Source: Blastococcus colisei
Lineage (GTDB): Bacteria; Actinomycetota; Actinomycetes; Mycobacteriales; Geodermatophilaceae
DNA length: 64,000 nucleotides
Reading direction: 5' to 3'
Assembly: GCF_006717095.1 (NCBI RefSeq)
Contig: NZ_VFQE01000001.1
Coordinates: 1,798,001 to 1,862,000 of the forward strand
Under the pieces are notes generated by a model. The model made no database searches, was not told the origin of the DNA, and was given only the letters and a program-made list of their open reading frames with translations. The translations under genes and the position numbers were made by a program. Positions 1 through 9,318 of this stretch are shown here, piece by piece (within the stretch, counting starts at the first letter, position 1; the number at the start of each line of letters is the position of its first letter).

Positions 1-703
1 CGATCTCGGGACGGGAGACGGTCACGGCTCCGCCGAGGACGCCGACGGCCCACTCGAGCGACCGCTCGAGGAAGTCGGCCGGCTCGAACACGACGTCGGC
101 GATCCCGAGCTTCGCCGCCTTCGGTGCCGGCGTCATCGTGTTCTGTGCGAGCGCGTTCTCGACGATCACCGTGACGGCGGGGTCGATGCCGATCAGGTTC
201 GGCAGCAGCTGCGTGCCGCCCCAGCCGGGCACCAGGCCGAGGAAGACCTCGGGGAAGGCCACCATCGCCGTCGAGGCGAGCGTCCGGTACCGGCAGTGCA
301 GCGCCAGCTCCAGCCCGCCGCCGAGCGCGACGCCGTTGACGAAGGCGAACGTCGGGACCGACGAGTCCTTGAGCCGACGGAAGACCCGGTGGCCGGTCTC
401 CGCGATCTCCCGCGCCGTGGCCGCGTCGGTGACCGACGGCACGCCGGAGAGGTCGGCGCCGACCGCGAAGATGAACGGCTTGCCGGTCACGCCGATCGCC
501 ACCGGGGCGGGGGACCGGGCGGCGATCTCGTCCAGCGCGGCGTCCAGCGAGGCCAGGCCGCCGGGGCCGAAGGTCGACGGGCGGGTGTGGTCGTGCCCGT
601 TGTCCAGCGTGATCAGCGCGAACTCACCGGAGAGCCCCGGGAGGGTCAGGAACCGGACCTTGGCCCGGGTCACGACCTCGTTCTCGAAAACAGCGGTGCT
701 CAC
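1..703 (-). CDS. Multifunctional enoyl-CoA hydratase/3-hydroxyacyl-CoA dehydrogenase, N-terminal part
   Basis: Incomplete: only the first 234 codons lie in the window and the gene continues past base 1. The visible part is a crotonase fold, with the substrate-pocket stretch FVNGVALGGGLELALHC and, further on, FPEVFLGLVPGWGGTQLLPN. These are typical of the hydratase half of the FadB/FadJ-like alpha subunit of fatty-acid beta-oxidation. The dehydrogenase half would lie outside the window. The GTG start at 703 overlaps the thiolase stop (GTGA), so the two are translationally coupled as an alpha/beta pair that hydrates, oxidises and thiolytically cleaves acyl-CoA in the cytoplasm. A hydratase alone cannot be excluded without the rest of the gene. 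Confidence 0.85.
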   Translation of the reverse strand, partial: MSTAVFENEVVTRAKVRFLTLPGLSGEFALITLDNGHDHTRPSTFGPGGLASLDAALDEIAARSPAPVAIGVTGKPFIFAVGADLSGVPSVTDAATAREIAETGHRVFRRLKDSSVPTFAFVNGVALGGGLELALHCRYRTLASTAMVAFPEVFLGLVPGWGGTQLLPNLIGIDPAVTVIVENALAQNTMTPAPKAAKLGIADVVFEPADFLERSLEWAVGVLGGAVTVSRPEI

Positions 704-1923
704 TTGGTGACGCCCTCCCAATTCGGGTTCTCCCAGATCACGGTGGCGCCCATGCCGAGGCCCACGCACATGGCCGTGAGCCCGTAGCGGACGTCCGGCC
801 GCTCGGCGAACTGCCGCGACAACTGCGTCATGAGCCGGACGCCGGAGGAGGCCAGGGGATGGCCCACGGCGATGGCGCCGCCCCATGGATTGACGCGCTC
901 GTCGTCGTCGGCGATGCCGAAGTGGTCGAGGAACGCCAGCACCTGGACGGCGAACGCCTCGTTGAGCTCGAACAGCCCGATGTCATCGATCGTCAGGCCG
1001 GTGCGGGCCAGCGCGCGCTCCGTCGACGGCACCGGGCCCACGCCCATGACCTCGGGCTCGACTCCGACGAAGCCGTAGCCGACCAGCCGCATGCCGATGT
1101 CCAGACCCAGCTCGAGCGCGACGTCCTCGGCGGCCAGCAGGCAGCCGGTGGCGCCGTCGTTCAGGCCCGCGGCGTTGCCGGCGGTGACGTGGCCGTGCGG
1201 GCGGAACGGCGTCTTCAGCGAGGCCAGCCCGTCGAGGGTGGTCTGCGGCCGCGGCGGCTCGTCGACGGTGGCGACGCCCCAGCCGTGCTCGGCCGAGCGG
1301 GTGGCCATCGGAACCAGCTCCGGGCCGATCTGGCCGTTGGCCACGGCCTTGGCGTACTTCTGCTGGCTGGCCAGCGCGAACGCGTCGGCGCGCTCCTTGG
1401 TCAGGTGCGGGAAGCGGTCGTGCAGGTTCTCCGCCGTCGACCCCATGACCAGCGCGGAGGGGTCGACCAGCTTCTCGCTGATGATCCGCGGGTTGGGGTC
1501 GACGCCCTCGCCCATGGGGTGGTTGCCCATGTGCTCGACGCCGCCGGCGATGGCGACGTCGTAGGCCCCGAAGGCGATGCCGCTGGCGGTGGTGGTCACG
1601 GCGGTCATCGCGCCGGCGCACATGCGGTCGATCGAGTAACCCGGAACGGACTTCGGCAGCCCGGCCAGCAGTGCGGCGGTCCGCCCGAGGGTCAGGCCCT
1701 GGTCGCCGATCTGGGTCGTGGCGGCGATCGCCACCTCGTCCACGCGATCGGCCGGCAGCGCCGGGTTGCGGCGCAGGAGCTCGCGGATGACCCGGACGAC
1801 CAGGTCGTCGGCCCGGGTCTCGGCGTAGATGCCCTTCGGCCCGGCCTTGCCGAAGGGGGTGCGCACGCCGTCGACGAAGACGACCTCACGCAGCGAGCGT
1901 GGCCGCCGCTCTTCCAATGACAC
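700..1923 (-). CDS. fadA: Acetyl-CoA C-acyltransferase (thiolase)
   Basis: 407 residues, normal thiolase length. It catalyses the last step of beta-oxidation, transferring an acyl group from 3-ketoacyl-CoA to CoA and releasing acetyl-CoA. Catalytic residues are visible: nucleophile Cys102 in DRMCAGAMTAV, His355 in GGAIAVGHPLASSG and Cys386 in AMCVGLGMGA. The N-terminus VFVDGVRTPFGKAG is typical of the family. It is first in a two-gene operon with the hydratase/dehydrogenase, whose GTG start overlaps this stop. A degradative rather than biosynthetic role is inferred from that pairing. Confidence 0.93.
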   Translation of the reverse strand: MSLEERRPRSLREVVFVDGVRTPFGKAGPKGIYAETRADDLVVRVIRELLRRNPALPADRVDEVAIAATTQIGDQGLTLGRTAALLAGLPKSVPGYSIDRMCAGAMTAVTTTASGIAFGAYDVAIAGGVEHMGNHPMGEGVDPNPRIISEKLVDPSALVMGSTAENLHDRFPHLTKERADAFALASQQKYAKAVANGQIGPELVPMATRSAEHGWGVATVDEPPRPQTTLDGLASLKTPFRPHGHVTAGNAAGLNDGATGCLLAAEDVALELGLDIGMRLVGYGFVGVEPEVMGVGPVPSTERALARTGLTIDDIGLFELNEAFAVQVLAFLDHFGIADDDERVNPWGGAIAVGHPLASSGVRLMTQLSRQFAERPDVRYGLTAMCVGLGMGATVIWENPNWEGVTK

Positions 1924-2028
1924 GCAGACCTCCGCAGCAGTTCGGCTCCGGCCCGGACAGGCTCGGCGAGCTCAAGTTACCCGTCGGTAACTCCGTGGCC
2001 AAGCCCGCCCCGCCCCTCGCGGGTCGGA

Positions 2029-2499
2029 TCAGCCGGCGGGCGACAGGACGACCGTCTCCTCGTCGCCGTTCCCGTACCGCAGGTGCACCGTCACCGGCTG
2101 GTCGGAGGAGATACCGGGAGGGACGTCCACGTCGTCGGAGAACGGAGCCATGTCGGCCGTGCACGGATCCCGGTCGGGGAACACCTGGTCGATCCTCAGC
2201 CGCAGCTCCTGGTCACCGACGACCTCGAAGTCCGTGGGACCGGTAGGGCAGCTGGAACTCCCGTAGGTCACGACCGAGAGCCGCCGACCGTCGCCGGCCC
2301 ACGACACCGGGGGCGGCGGCGGAGGCACCGCGAAGGTCGGCCCGGGGCTGCTCGGCACGGCCGGTGGGACGGAGACCGTGATCTCCGGCGCCGGCTCGTC
2401 CGGCTCCGGAGCCGTGCTGCAGCCGGACGGCGCGAGGACGACGAGGACGACGAGGACGACGAGGACGCCGAGCATCGCCGCGCGCGCCCGGTCAGTCAC
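2029..2499 (-). CDS. Predicted lipoprotein of the ECF-sigma operon
   Basis: 156 residues of unknown function. A short N-terminus is followed by a hydrophobic stretch made of VVL units and a lipobox ending APSGC at about residue 27, so it is probably an outer-face membrane lipoprotein. The mature part is Pro/Glu-rich, then a small domain with Cys residues. The GTG start at 2499 overlaps the end of the preceding membrane-protein gene by 8 bases, so the two are co-translated with the sigma factor upstream. At DNA level the signal-peptide core is a 9-bp tandem repeat (about 2438-2473). Confidence 0.7.
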   Translation of the reverse strand: MTDRARAAMLGVLVVLVVLVVLAPSGCSTAPEPDEPAPEITVSVPPAVPSSPGPTFAVPPPPPPVSWAGDGRRLSVVTYGSSSCPTGPTDFEVVGDQELRLRIDQVFPDRDPCTADMAPFSDDVDVPPGISSDQPVTVHLRYGNGDEETVVLSPAG

Positions 2500-3970
2500 C
2501 GAAGTCCACCGCGTGGCCGAGGACGTCGACCCGGCCGAGCGTGACCCCGCCGGCGGTGACCGCCTCCACCGTCTCCGTACCCAGGGGCATGGGCGCCACG
2601 AGGACGCCGTCCACGGCGCTGTGGTCGGCGAGGAACCTCCGGTCGCCGTCGTAGGTGCGGATCAGCGCCACCTCCGGTGGGGCGACCACCACGAGGCTGG
2701 TGCGCATCGGCGCGCCGGACGTCGTGTCGACCACCTCGCAGGCCACGGCATGCACCCGGCGCTCGGCCGGCGGGCCCGCCGGCTGGACCGCCTGGCCGCA
2801 GAAGGCGCCCATGCTGGAGCCGTCGGGTCGCTCGGGCATCAGCCACTGCGCGGTCACGACGACGGCGCCGCTGGGCAGCGTGACCGTCACCAGAGCGGCC
2901 TGGTCGGACCCGCCGGCCGGGACGCTCCCCGTCCACTGGGCGGCGATCCGCACCTGGCTGCCCGAGAGGCCGAGCTCCCGCAGCACGTTCTCGGCGGCGT
3001 ACCGGGCGGCCTGCTCACCCAGCTCGGCGGGCTGTCCGCGGAGGTACTCGATGGCCGGCTCCCCACCGAGGTCCTCGGCGTAGAGGGACCACGGCGCGTC
3101 CCGCGCCTCGATCCGGCCGTCGCGCAGCACCCGGAAGGACGTCGACGCGTCGTAGGAGCGGGGGACCGGGGAGATCCGCGTGACCGCGACGCCGTCCCCG
3201 GTGTCCACCTGCCGCCACTGCCGGCTCGTCGTGCCCTCCTCGTCGATCAGTGGCCGGTGCGACACCTGGACCTCGTCCCCCGGAGCGGCGACGACGACGA
3301 GGGTGCCCGTGCGGGGGTCGGTGAGGGCCGCCGGCCAGTCGTTCGCGACGCTGTTCGGGCCGCTCCCCAGCGTCATCTGGTCCACGCTCGCGCCCGGGGG
3401 CCCGGTGAACCATGCGGCCGCCAGGGCGTCGGTCGGCACGACCCCGGGCGGGAGGCCCGCCGCCTCGGCCGGGGCGTCCGTCGTCCAGCCGACGACCAGG
3501 GCCCAGCGGCCGCCCGGCACGTCGCCGGCGAACACGACCCGGCGGGACTCGACGGGCGGCTCGGGCAGGTAGTGCAGGACCGTCCCGTCGGCTGCGCGCA
3601 GCGGCGGTTCCTCCGTCCAGGGCAGTGCCCGGACGCCGTCCAGGAAGGCCCGGTCGTCTGCCAGGGAACCTCGCGTCGGCTCGCTGAAGACGTCGACCAC
3701 CGCAGCGGCGGCCCCCGCCCCGCCGGTGACCTCGGACACGGCGCCGGAGGCCGGGCCCGCCTCCTGGGGTCCGCCGTCGACCAGCCGGGGAACGGCGATC
3801 CCGAGCAGGACGACGCACCCGGCGGCGGCCAGCAGGTTCCGCTGTCTGCGCCGCCGGTCCTCGGTCCGGCCGGCCACCGAGCGGGCGAGATCCCGGCCGT
3901 CGGTCGACGGATGCCCCGCCCGGTCGGCCACGCTGTGCAGCCGGTCGCGCAGCTCCGTCTCGGGGTTCAT
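2492..3970 (-). CDS. Single-pass membrane protein, candidate anti-sigma partner
   Basis: 492 residues. The N-terminal 40 or so are cytoplasmic (RLHSVADRAGHP..., then a basic stretch), followed by one membrane segment near residues 43-62 (LLAAAGCVVLLGIAVPRLV) and a large extracytoplasmic region with no motif I recognise. The ATG overlaps the sigma-factor stop (ATGA). Similar membrane proteins often sit directly downstream of SigE-type ECF sigma genes in actinobacteria and are assumed to control them. No zinc-binding HxxxCxxC anti-sigma motif is present, so the anti-sigma role is inferred from position only. Confidence 0.65.
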   Translation of the reverse strand: MNPETELRDRLHSVADRAGHPSTDGRDLARSVAGRTEDRRRRQRNLLAAAGCVVLLGIAVPRLVDGGPQEAGPASGAVSEVTGGAGAAAAVVDVFSEPTRGSLADDRAFLDGVRALPWTEEPPLRAADGTVLHYLPEPPVESRRVVFAGDVPGGRWALVVGWTTDAPAEAAGLPPGVVPTDALAAAWFTGPPGASVDQMTLGSGPNSVANDWPAALTDPRTGTLVVVAAPGDEVQVSHRPLIDEEGTTSRQWRQVDTGDGVAVTRISPVPRSYDASTSFRVLRDGRIEARDAPWSLYAEDLGGEPAIEYLRGQPAELGEQAARYAAENVLRELGLSGSQVRIAAQWTGSVPAGGSDQAALVTVTLPSGAVVVTAQWLMPERPDGSSMGAFCGQAVQPAGPPAERRVHAVACEVVDTTSGAPMRTSLVVVAPPEVALIRTYDGDRRFLADHSAVDGVLVAPMPLGTETVEAVTAGGVTLGRVDVLGHAVDFGD

Positions 3971-4539
3971 CGGGGGTCCTCCGGTGGGCGCCGGGGGAGG
4001 CCGGTGTCGGCGGCGGGCACCGGGCTCCCGGAGAGGGCGCCCCGCAGGCGGGCCAGCCCGCGGGCGGCCTGCGTGTTGACGGTGCTCTCGGAGCAGCCCA
4101 TCAGCTGCGCCGTCTGCAGCTCGGAGAGGTCCTCGTAGTAGCGGAGCACCACGGTGGCGCGCATGCGTGGCGGCAGGGCGGCCAGGGCACGGCCGAGCTC
4201 CTCGTCGCGGTCGAGCCGGTCGCCGGGATCAGCGGTGCCGGCGTCGGGGAGCCGGCCGGTGGGCTGCTCCCGGTGCCAGGCCCGGCGCCGCCAGCTGGTG
4301 TGCGTCGTGACCAGGGCGCGGCGGACGTAGGCCGCCGGGTCCCCACGCCGGGCGACCCGGCCCCAGTGCCGGTAGGTCTTCATCAGCGCCGTCTGCACGA
4401 GGTCCTCCGCATGGCCGCGGTCGCCGGCGAGGAGGTACGCCAGCCGCAGCAACGCGTGCTGCTGGCGGACGACGAAGTCGGGGAAGGACTCCGGGGCCGT
4501 GCCCGGAACCTCCTCCGCGCCGCTCGCCGTCTCGTGCAC
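3967..4539 (-). CDS. ECF RNA polymerase sigma factor, SigE family
   Basis: 190 residues. Sigma-70 region 2 covers roughly residues 20-85 (FVVRQQHALLRLAYLL, GHAEDLVQTALMKTYRHW) and region 4 roughly 110-165, with the helix-turn-helix LSELQTAQLMGCSESTVNTQ. Length and motifs fit the SigE-type actinobacterial ECF group. The GTG start at 4539 follows a GAGGAG ribosome-binding site. It is first in a three-gene operon with a membrane protein and a lipoprotein, which suggests that an envelope signal releases the factor to redirect RNA polymerase. The target genes are unknown. Confidence 0.88.
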   Translation of the reverse strand: MHETASGAEEVPGTAPESFPDFVVRQQHALLRLAYLLAGDRGHAEDLVQTALMKTYRHWGRVARRGDPAAYVRRALVTTHTSWRRRAWHREQPTGRLPDAGTADPGDRLDRDEELGRALAALPPRMRATVVLRYYEDLSELQTAQLMGCSESTVNTQAARGLARLRGALSGSPVPAADTGLPRRPPEDPR

Positions 4540-4644
4540 GCAGCCGTCTCCTCGTCGCCCGGTGCTCCTCTACACGCAGCAGCGTGCCGGGCAGACCCAC
4601 CGGGGACCGTCACGATCCCGTAACGACGGCGAGGGGAGTGCGGA

Positions 4645-5898
4645 TCAGGCCCTGGTGGCGGCCTCGGTGAGGACGGCGAGGGTGAGCTCCACCTGCCACT
4701 CGCGGGCACCGCCGGCCCGCAGCGCAGCTGCGACGGTCGCGGCGTCCCGGAGTTCGGGTGGGCTCCACATGATCCGGCGGACGAGGTCGGGGGAGAGGAC
4801 GTTCTCCACCGGCACCGAGTGCTTCTCGGAGATCTCGGCCAGCCCGGCGCGGGCGGCCTGCATCCGGGTCGCGGCCGCGGGGTCGCGATCGGCCCAGCGG
4901 TTCACCGGCGGCGGGCCGTCGCCCGACCTGCTGTGCAGCGGCAGCTCCGTCTCGGGAAGGGCCTTGCCGCGGGCGATCGCGCCGAACCAGGTGGCCACGA
5001 GCCTGCGGTTGGCCCGTCCCCGGAACACCGGGAGCTCCAGCAGGGCGCCCTCGTTGACCGGGTCGGCCTGGACGGCGGAGACCATGGCGGAGTCGGGCAG
5101 CACCCGGCCGGGCGCGATGTCGCGGCGCCGGGCCATGTCGTCGCGCGCCTCCCACAGGCTGCGGAGCATGCCCAGCTGGCGGCGGCTGCGCAGACCGTGC
5201 ACGCCCGAGGTGCGCCGCCACGGGTCGGCTCGGGGCGCCGGCGGTCCGGCGGCGAGGATCGCCTCGAACTCCTGTCGCGCCCACTCGGTCTTGCCCTGCT
5301 CGTCGAGGATCGCGGCGAGGGCGTCGCGGAGGTCGACGAGCACCTCCACGTCGAGGGCGGCGTAGACCAGCCACTCCTCGGGCAGGGGCCGGGTGCTCCA
5401 GTCGGCGGCGGAGTGGCCCTTCTGCAGCGAGTAGCCCAGCAGGGACTCCACGACCGCGCCCAGCCCGACCCGGGGGAGGCCGGCCAGGCGGGCGGCGAGC
5501 TCGGTGTCGAAGATCCGCCGCGGCACCAGGCCGATCTCGGCGAGGCACGGCAGGTCCTGGTTCGCCGCGTGCAGCACCCATTCCGCGTCGGCGACGGCGC
5601 CCTGGATCACCGACAGGTCCGGCAGGGGCACGGGGTCGATCAGCCCGGTGCCCGAGCCGTTGCGGCGCATCTGCACCAGGTAGGCCTTCTGGCCGTAGCG
5701 GTAGCCGGAGGCCCGCTCGGCGTCGACGGCGACCGGCCCGGTGCCGTCGCGCAGGGCCTCGGCGTACTCGACCAGCTGGGTCGAGGTCTCGATGACGGGG
5801 GGCAGCCCGTCGCGGGGGGCGAGGAGCGGGACCGCGGGCGGGGACGACTCCTCCGGAGCGGCGTCCTCCGCCGGGGAGGGAGTGGGCTCGGTGCTCAG
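4645..5898 (-). CDS. rnd: Ribonuclease D (3'-5' exoribonuclease), probable CTG start
   Basis: About 417 residues. All DEDDy exonuclease residues are visible: D59 and E61 (VAVDAERASG), D115 (AANQDLPCL), and Y179 and D183 (YAALDVEVL). Two HRDC-like helical regions follow, giving normal actinobacterial RNase D architecture. Starting at the first in-frame GTG (5676) would remove the first catalytic pair. The homologous frame stays open to about 5900 with no ATG, GTG or TTG. The best start is CTG at 5898, seven bases after AAGGTGG, giving (M)STEPTPS. The gene follows DUF3000, beside hemE, as in mycobacteria. Its role is tRNA and structured-RNA 3' end trimming. Confidence 0.85.
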   Translation of the reverse strand: MSTEPTPSPAEDAAPEESSPPAVPLLAPRDGLPPVIETSTQLVEYAEALRDGTGPVAVDAERASGYRYGQKAYLVQMRRNGSGTGLIDPVPLPDLSVIQGAVADAEWVLHAANQDLPCLAEIGLVPRRIFDTELAARLAGLPRVGLGAVVESLLGYSLQKGHSAADWSTRPLPEEWLVYAALDVEVLVDLRDALAAILDEQGKTEWARQEFEAILAAGPPAPRADPWRRTSGVHGLRSRRQLGMLRSLWEARDDMARRRDIAPGRVLPDSAMVSAVQADPVNEGALLELPVFRGRANRRLVATWFGAIARGKALPETELPLHSRSGDGPPPVNRWADRDPAAATRMQAARAGLAEISEKHSVPVENVLSPDLVRRIMWSPPELRDAATVAAALRAGGAREWQVELTLAVLTEAATRA

Positions 5899-6033
5899 TT
5901 GCCGTCCACCTTCTTGCCGGTCCTCGTCGGTCGGGCCGCCGGCCCCGGACTGCGTCCGCGCGCGAAATCCTGTGCGGGGCGGGGAGTGGGGGCGCCGGCA
6001 CAGCGGGTGAACGCCCCGCTGGCGGTACCGATG

Positions 6034-6672
6034 TTAGAGAGTCTCGCTCCCGGTGCGGTCAGAGGGACCCAGGAGCCGCACTCCGGGCGGCGGGAGGCCC
6101 GCCGCGTTGCCGAGGACGTCCAGCCAGGCCTGCAGGTGCCGGTCCAGCGCGCCGTCCTCCGCCGTCCACGAGGCGCGCATCTCGACGTCGACGCTGTGCT
6201 CGGGACCGGCGAGGTCGCCGAAGCGGGTGGACGCGGTGCGGGTGACCGTGCCGCCGACGGCGTGGTGCTCGGCGCCGGCCTCGGTGAGCGCGTCGGTGAG
6301 CCAGCTCCAGGCCACCTCGGAGAACATGGTGTCGTCGACCAGTTCCTCGTCGGTCGCGGCGGACAGGTAGCCCACGCAGCGCGTGGTCCCCTTCCACGCG
6401 TCGTGGCCCTCGGGGTCGAACAGCACGATGAACCGGGCACTGGCGATCTCGAAGTCGTCGCCGCCGTCGGGATCGGGTTCGGCCACGCGCGCGGCGACGG
6501 CGTGGGCGAAGGGCGCCAGCCGCTGGGGTGCCGGAATCTGCTCGAGCACGATCTCGGGTCGGGCACGGACGGTCGCGAGCGCATCCAGGGCGGCACGGAA
6601 CTCGGCCGGGGGTTCGTCCCCACCCGCGTCCCTGCCTCGGTTCCCGGCGCTGGCCAGGCTGGTCGGCTCCAC
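6034..6672 (-). CDS. DUF3000 family protein
   Basis: About 212 residues if the GTG at 6672 is used; an in-frame GTG at 6702 would add ten residues. It is recognised as the actinobacterial DUF3000 family from features such as [34 protein letters not shown] and a conserved tail region with [14 protein letters not shown]. No catalytic function is known. It sits between RNase D and the divergent hemE, the same order as in Mycobacterium, and probably shares a transcript with RNase D. The 119 bases between its start and hemE must hold the divergent promoters. Confidence 0.85.
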   Translation of the reverse strand: MEPTSLASAGNRGRDAGGDEPPAEFRAALDALATVRARPEIVLEQIPAPQRLAPFAHAVAARVAEPDPDGGDDFEIASARFIVLFDPEGHDAWKGTTRCVGYLSAATDEELVDDTMFSEVAWSWLTDALTEAGAEHHAVGGTVTRTASTRFGDLAGPEHSVDVEMRASWTAEDGALDRHLQAWLDVLGNAAGLPPPGVRLLGPSDRTGSETL

Positions 6673-6791
6673 GCTCGCAGGGTAGGCCGCGTGGTAGCAC
6701 ACCGCGCCCGACGCGCCGCAACCGTCCCGTCGGCCTGCTCGATCGTGGACGGCGTCCGGCGGCCGTCCGCCGTCTGGGAGGATCGGCAGTC

Positions 6792-7850
6792 GTGAGTGCT
6801 GCCCCCGACGCCGCCCGGGCCCTGCCGTCCGACTCCGATCTCGTCCGCGCCGCCCGAGGGCTGCCGGTGCGCCGGACGCCGGTCTGGTTCATGCGTCAGG
6901 CCGGGCGCTCCCTGCCCGAGTACCGGGCGCTGCGGGCGGGCACGGGGATGCTCGCCGCCTGCCAGGATCCCGACCTGGTCACCGAGATCACCCTGCAGCC
7001 GGTCCGCCGTCACCAGGTGGACGCGGCGATCCTGTTCTCCGACATCGTGCTGCCGCTGGTGGTGGCCGGGGTGGACATCGACATCAAGCCCGGCGTCGGT
7101 CCCGTCGTCGCGCAGCCGGTGCGCTCGGTGGCCGATGTCGACGCGCTCCCGCCGCTGGAGCCCGAGCGCCTGGCGTTCCTGGAGACGGCGGTGCGCCGCC
7201 TGGTCGCCGAGCTGGGCCCGACGCCGCTCATCGGCTTCGCCGGTGCGCCGTTCACCCTCGCCACCTACCTGATCGAGGGCGGCCCGTCGAAGGAGCACGC
7301 CCGCACCAAGGCGTTCATGTACGCCGAGCCGGAGGCGTGGGGCCGGCTGCTGGACCGGCTGGCGATCTCGGCCGCCACCTTCCTGCGCGCGCAGGTCGAC
7401 GCCGGCGCCTCCGCGGTCCAGCTGTTCGACTCCTGGGTCGGGGTCCTGTCGGCCGCCGACTACGCCGAGCGGGTGCTGCCGCACTCGCGGGCGGTGTTCG
7501 ACGGCCTCGGTGATCGGGACGTGCCGCGCATCCACTTCGGCGTCGGCACGGGTGAGCTGCTGCCGCTGATCGGCGACGCCGGGGCCGACGTCGTCGGGGT
7601 CGACTGGCGGATCCCGCTCGACGAGGCGGCCCGCCGCGTCGGCCCGGGCCGCTCGCTGCAGGGCAACCTCGACCCCGCCGTCCTGCTCGCCGACCGCGCG
7701 ACGGTGGACCGCGAGGTGCGGCGGGTGGTCGAGCAGGGGCGCGCCGCCCGCGGGCACGTCTTCAACCTCGGCCACGGCGTGCTGCCCGACACCGACCCCG
7801 GCGTGCTGACCCACGTCGTCGAGCTGGTGCACGAGCTCTCGACGCAGTGA
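6792..7850 (+). CDS. hemE: Uroporphyrinogen decarboxylase
   Basis: 352 residues, the usual length. It decarboxylates the four acetate side chains of uroporphyrinogen III to give coproporphyrinogen III in the cytoplasm. Hallmarks are the N-terminal [19 protein letters not shown] motif, which lines the active site, the [13 protein letters not shown] segment and the C-terminal [10 protein letters not shown]. The GTG at 6792 is chosen because GGGAGGA lies nine bases upstream and the family N-terminus begins just after it. The stop overlaps the start of hemY (GTGA), so the two are coupled. Confidence 0.96.
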   Translation: MSAAPDAARALPSDSDLVRAARGLPVRRTPVWFMRQAGRSLPEYRALRAGTGMLAACQDPDLVTEITLQPVRRHQVDAAILFSDIVLPLVVAGVDIDIKPGVGPVVAQPVRSVADVDALPPLEPERLAFLETAVRRLVAELGPTPLIGFAGAPFTLATYLIEGGPSKEHARTKAFMYAEPEAWGRLLDRLAISAATFLRAQVDAGASAVQLFDSWVGVLSAADYAERVLPHSRAVFDGLGDRDVPRIHFGVGTGELLPLIGDAGADVVGVDWRIPLDEAARRVGPGRSLQGNLDPAVLLADRATVDREVRRVVEQGRAARGHVFNLGHGVLPDTDPGVLTHVVELVHELSTQ

Positions 7851-9247
7851 CTCCGTCCCGCCCCACCACCCCGGCAAACCCACGCCGGCTGGTCGTCGTC
7901 GGTGCCGGGATCACCGGCCTGGCCGCCGCCTTCGAGTGGCGGCGGCGCCGTCCCGACGACGAGATCATCGTGCTGGAGGCCGGCGACCGGATCGGCGGCA
8001 AGCTGCACCGGATCGAGCTGGCCGGGCACTGGTACGACACCGGGCCGGAGGCCGTGCTGGCCCGCGTGCCCGAGGCCGTGCGGCTGATCGCGGACCTCGG
8101 GCTCGCCGACCGGCTGGTCGCCCCGGCGACGACGCAGGCGTCGGTCGTCCTGCCCGACGGCCGGCACCCACTGCCGCCCGGAACCGTGCTGGGGGTTCCC
8201 GCGTCGGCGGACGGTCTCGACGGGATCCTCTCGCCCGACGGTGTCGCCCGGGTGCGCGCCGAGGCCGAGCTGCCCGAGCTCGCCCTGGACGGCGATGTCG
8301 CTGTCGGGGCGCTGCTCCGCGCGCGGCTCGGCGACGAGGTCGTCGACCGGCTGGTGGAGCCGCTGCTGGGCGGGGTCTACGCGGGCCGGGCCGACGAGCT
8401 GTCGCTGGCCGCGACGATGCCGGCGCTGGCGGCGCATCTACCCGCAACCGGATCGGTCCTGGCCGCTGCTGCCGCATCCCGCGATGCCGGGGCGCGCAGC
8501 CGCGGTGACGCCGACGGGCCGGTGTTCGCCACCGTGTCCGACGGGATCGGTTCCCTGCCCGACGCCCTCGTCGCGGCGTCCCGTGCCGTCGTCCGGCTGC
8601 GGACCCCGGCGCACGGGCTGCGGCGGGCGGCCGCCGGTCTCGAGCTCTCCGTCGGTCCGGCCGCGGCTCCGGAACTGCTGACCGCGGACGCCGTCCTGGT
8701 GACCGCTCCGGCGCAGAAGGCTGCACGGCTGCTCGGTGAGCTGGCCCCGGATGCGGTCGAGCCGCTGCAGGGCATCCCGTACGCGTCGATGGCCGTGGTG
8801 GCGATGGCGTTCCCGGCGCAGGACCTGGATGCCGGTTCCGGCCTGCTGGTGCCGCCGGTGACCGGACGCCTGGTCAAGGGGGTGACGGTGTCGTCGTCCA
8901 AGTGGCCGCACCTGGCGGGTGGACCGGCGCTGCTCGTCCGGTCGTCGGTCGGCCGCTTCCGCGACGAAGCCGAGCTGCAGCGGTCGGACGAGGACCTGAC
9001 GGCCGCCGTCGTCTCCGACGTCGCCGACCTGCTCGGCCTCGACCGGCCCGAGCCGCTGGAGACCCGGATCGTGCGCTGGGGCGGCGGCCTGCCGCAGTAC
9101 CTCGTCGGGCACCCCGCCCGGGTGGACGCCGTCCGCGCCGCGGTGAGCGCGGTGCCCGGCCTGGCGATCGCCGGGGCCGCGTTCCGGGGCGTCGGCGTCC
9201 CGGCGTGCATCCGCGACGCGCAGCACGCCGTGGACGCCCTGCTCTGA
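7847..9247 (+). CDS. hemY: Coproporphyrinogen/protoporphyrinogen oxidase (FAD-dependent)
   Basis: 466 residues. The N-terminal FAD-binding motif [16 protein letters not shown] is followed by an acidic strand end ([13 protein letters not shown]), and the C-terminal dinucleotide segment reads [17 protein letters not shown]. In actinobacteria this enzyme oxidises coproporphyrinogen III to coproporphyrin III, and heme is then made by CpfC and HemQ. The GTG start overlaps the hemE stop. In mycobacteria hemQ follows directly; here about 5.4 kb of other genes intervene. Final assignment to the coproporphyrin route rests on the hemQ gene at 14720. Confidence 0.95.
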   Translation: MTPSRPTTPANPRRLVVVGAGITGLAAAFEWRRRRPDDEIIVLEAGDRIGGKLHRIELAGHWYDTGPEAVLARVPEAVRLIADLGLADRLVAPATTQASVVLPDGRHPLPPGTVLGVPASADGLDGILSPDGVARVRAEAELPELALDGDVAVGALLRARLGDEVVDRLVEPLLGGVYAGRADELSLAATMPALAAHLPATGSVLAAAAASRDAGARSRGDADGPVFATVSDGIGSLPDALVAASRAVVRLRTPAHGLRRAAAGLELSVGPAAAPELLTADAVLVTAPAQKAARLLGELAPDAVEPLQGIPYASMAVVAMAFPAQDLDAGSGLLVPPVTGRLVKGVTVSSSKWPHLAGGPALLVRSSVGRFRDEAELQRSDEDLTAAVVSDVADLLGLDRPEPLETRIVRWGGGLPQYLVGHPARVDAVRAAVSAVPGLAIAGAAFRGVGVPACIRDAQHAVDALL

Positions 9248-9318
9248 CGCCTCGGTCCCTGGAACCGCGGTGCACGTCCCGGGTTGCCGACGAGGACAGC
9301 GCTGGCGAGGGTCGGTGC

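Noticed and set aside
138-787. Long + strand open frames opposite the hydratase gene
   Set aside because: The minus-strand frame has clear crotonase homology; the + frames are GC-driven antisense openness with Arg/Pro-rich content.
859-1920. A 350-codon open frame antisense to thiolase
   Set aside because: Composition is low-complexity and the opposite strand encodes an intact thiolase.
5895-7883. A 660-codon minus-strand open frame across hemE and DUF3000
   Set aside because: It crosses three real genes in other frames and shows no domain; hemE on the + strand is unmistakable.
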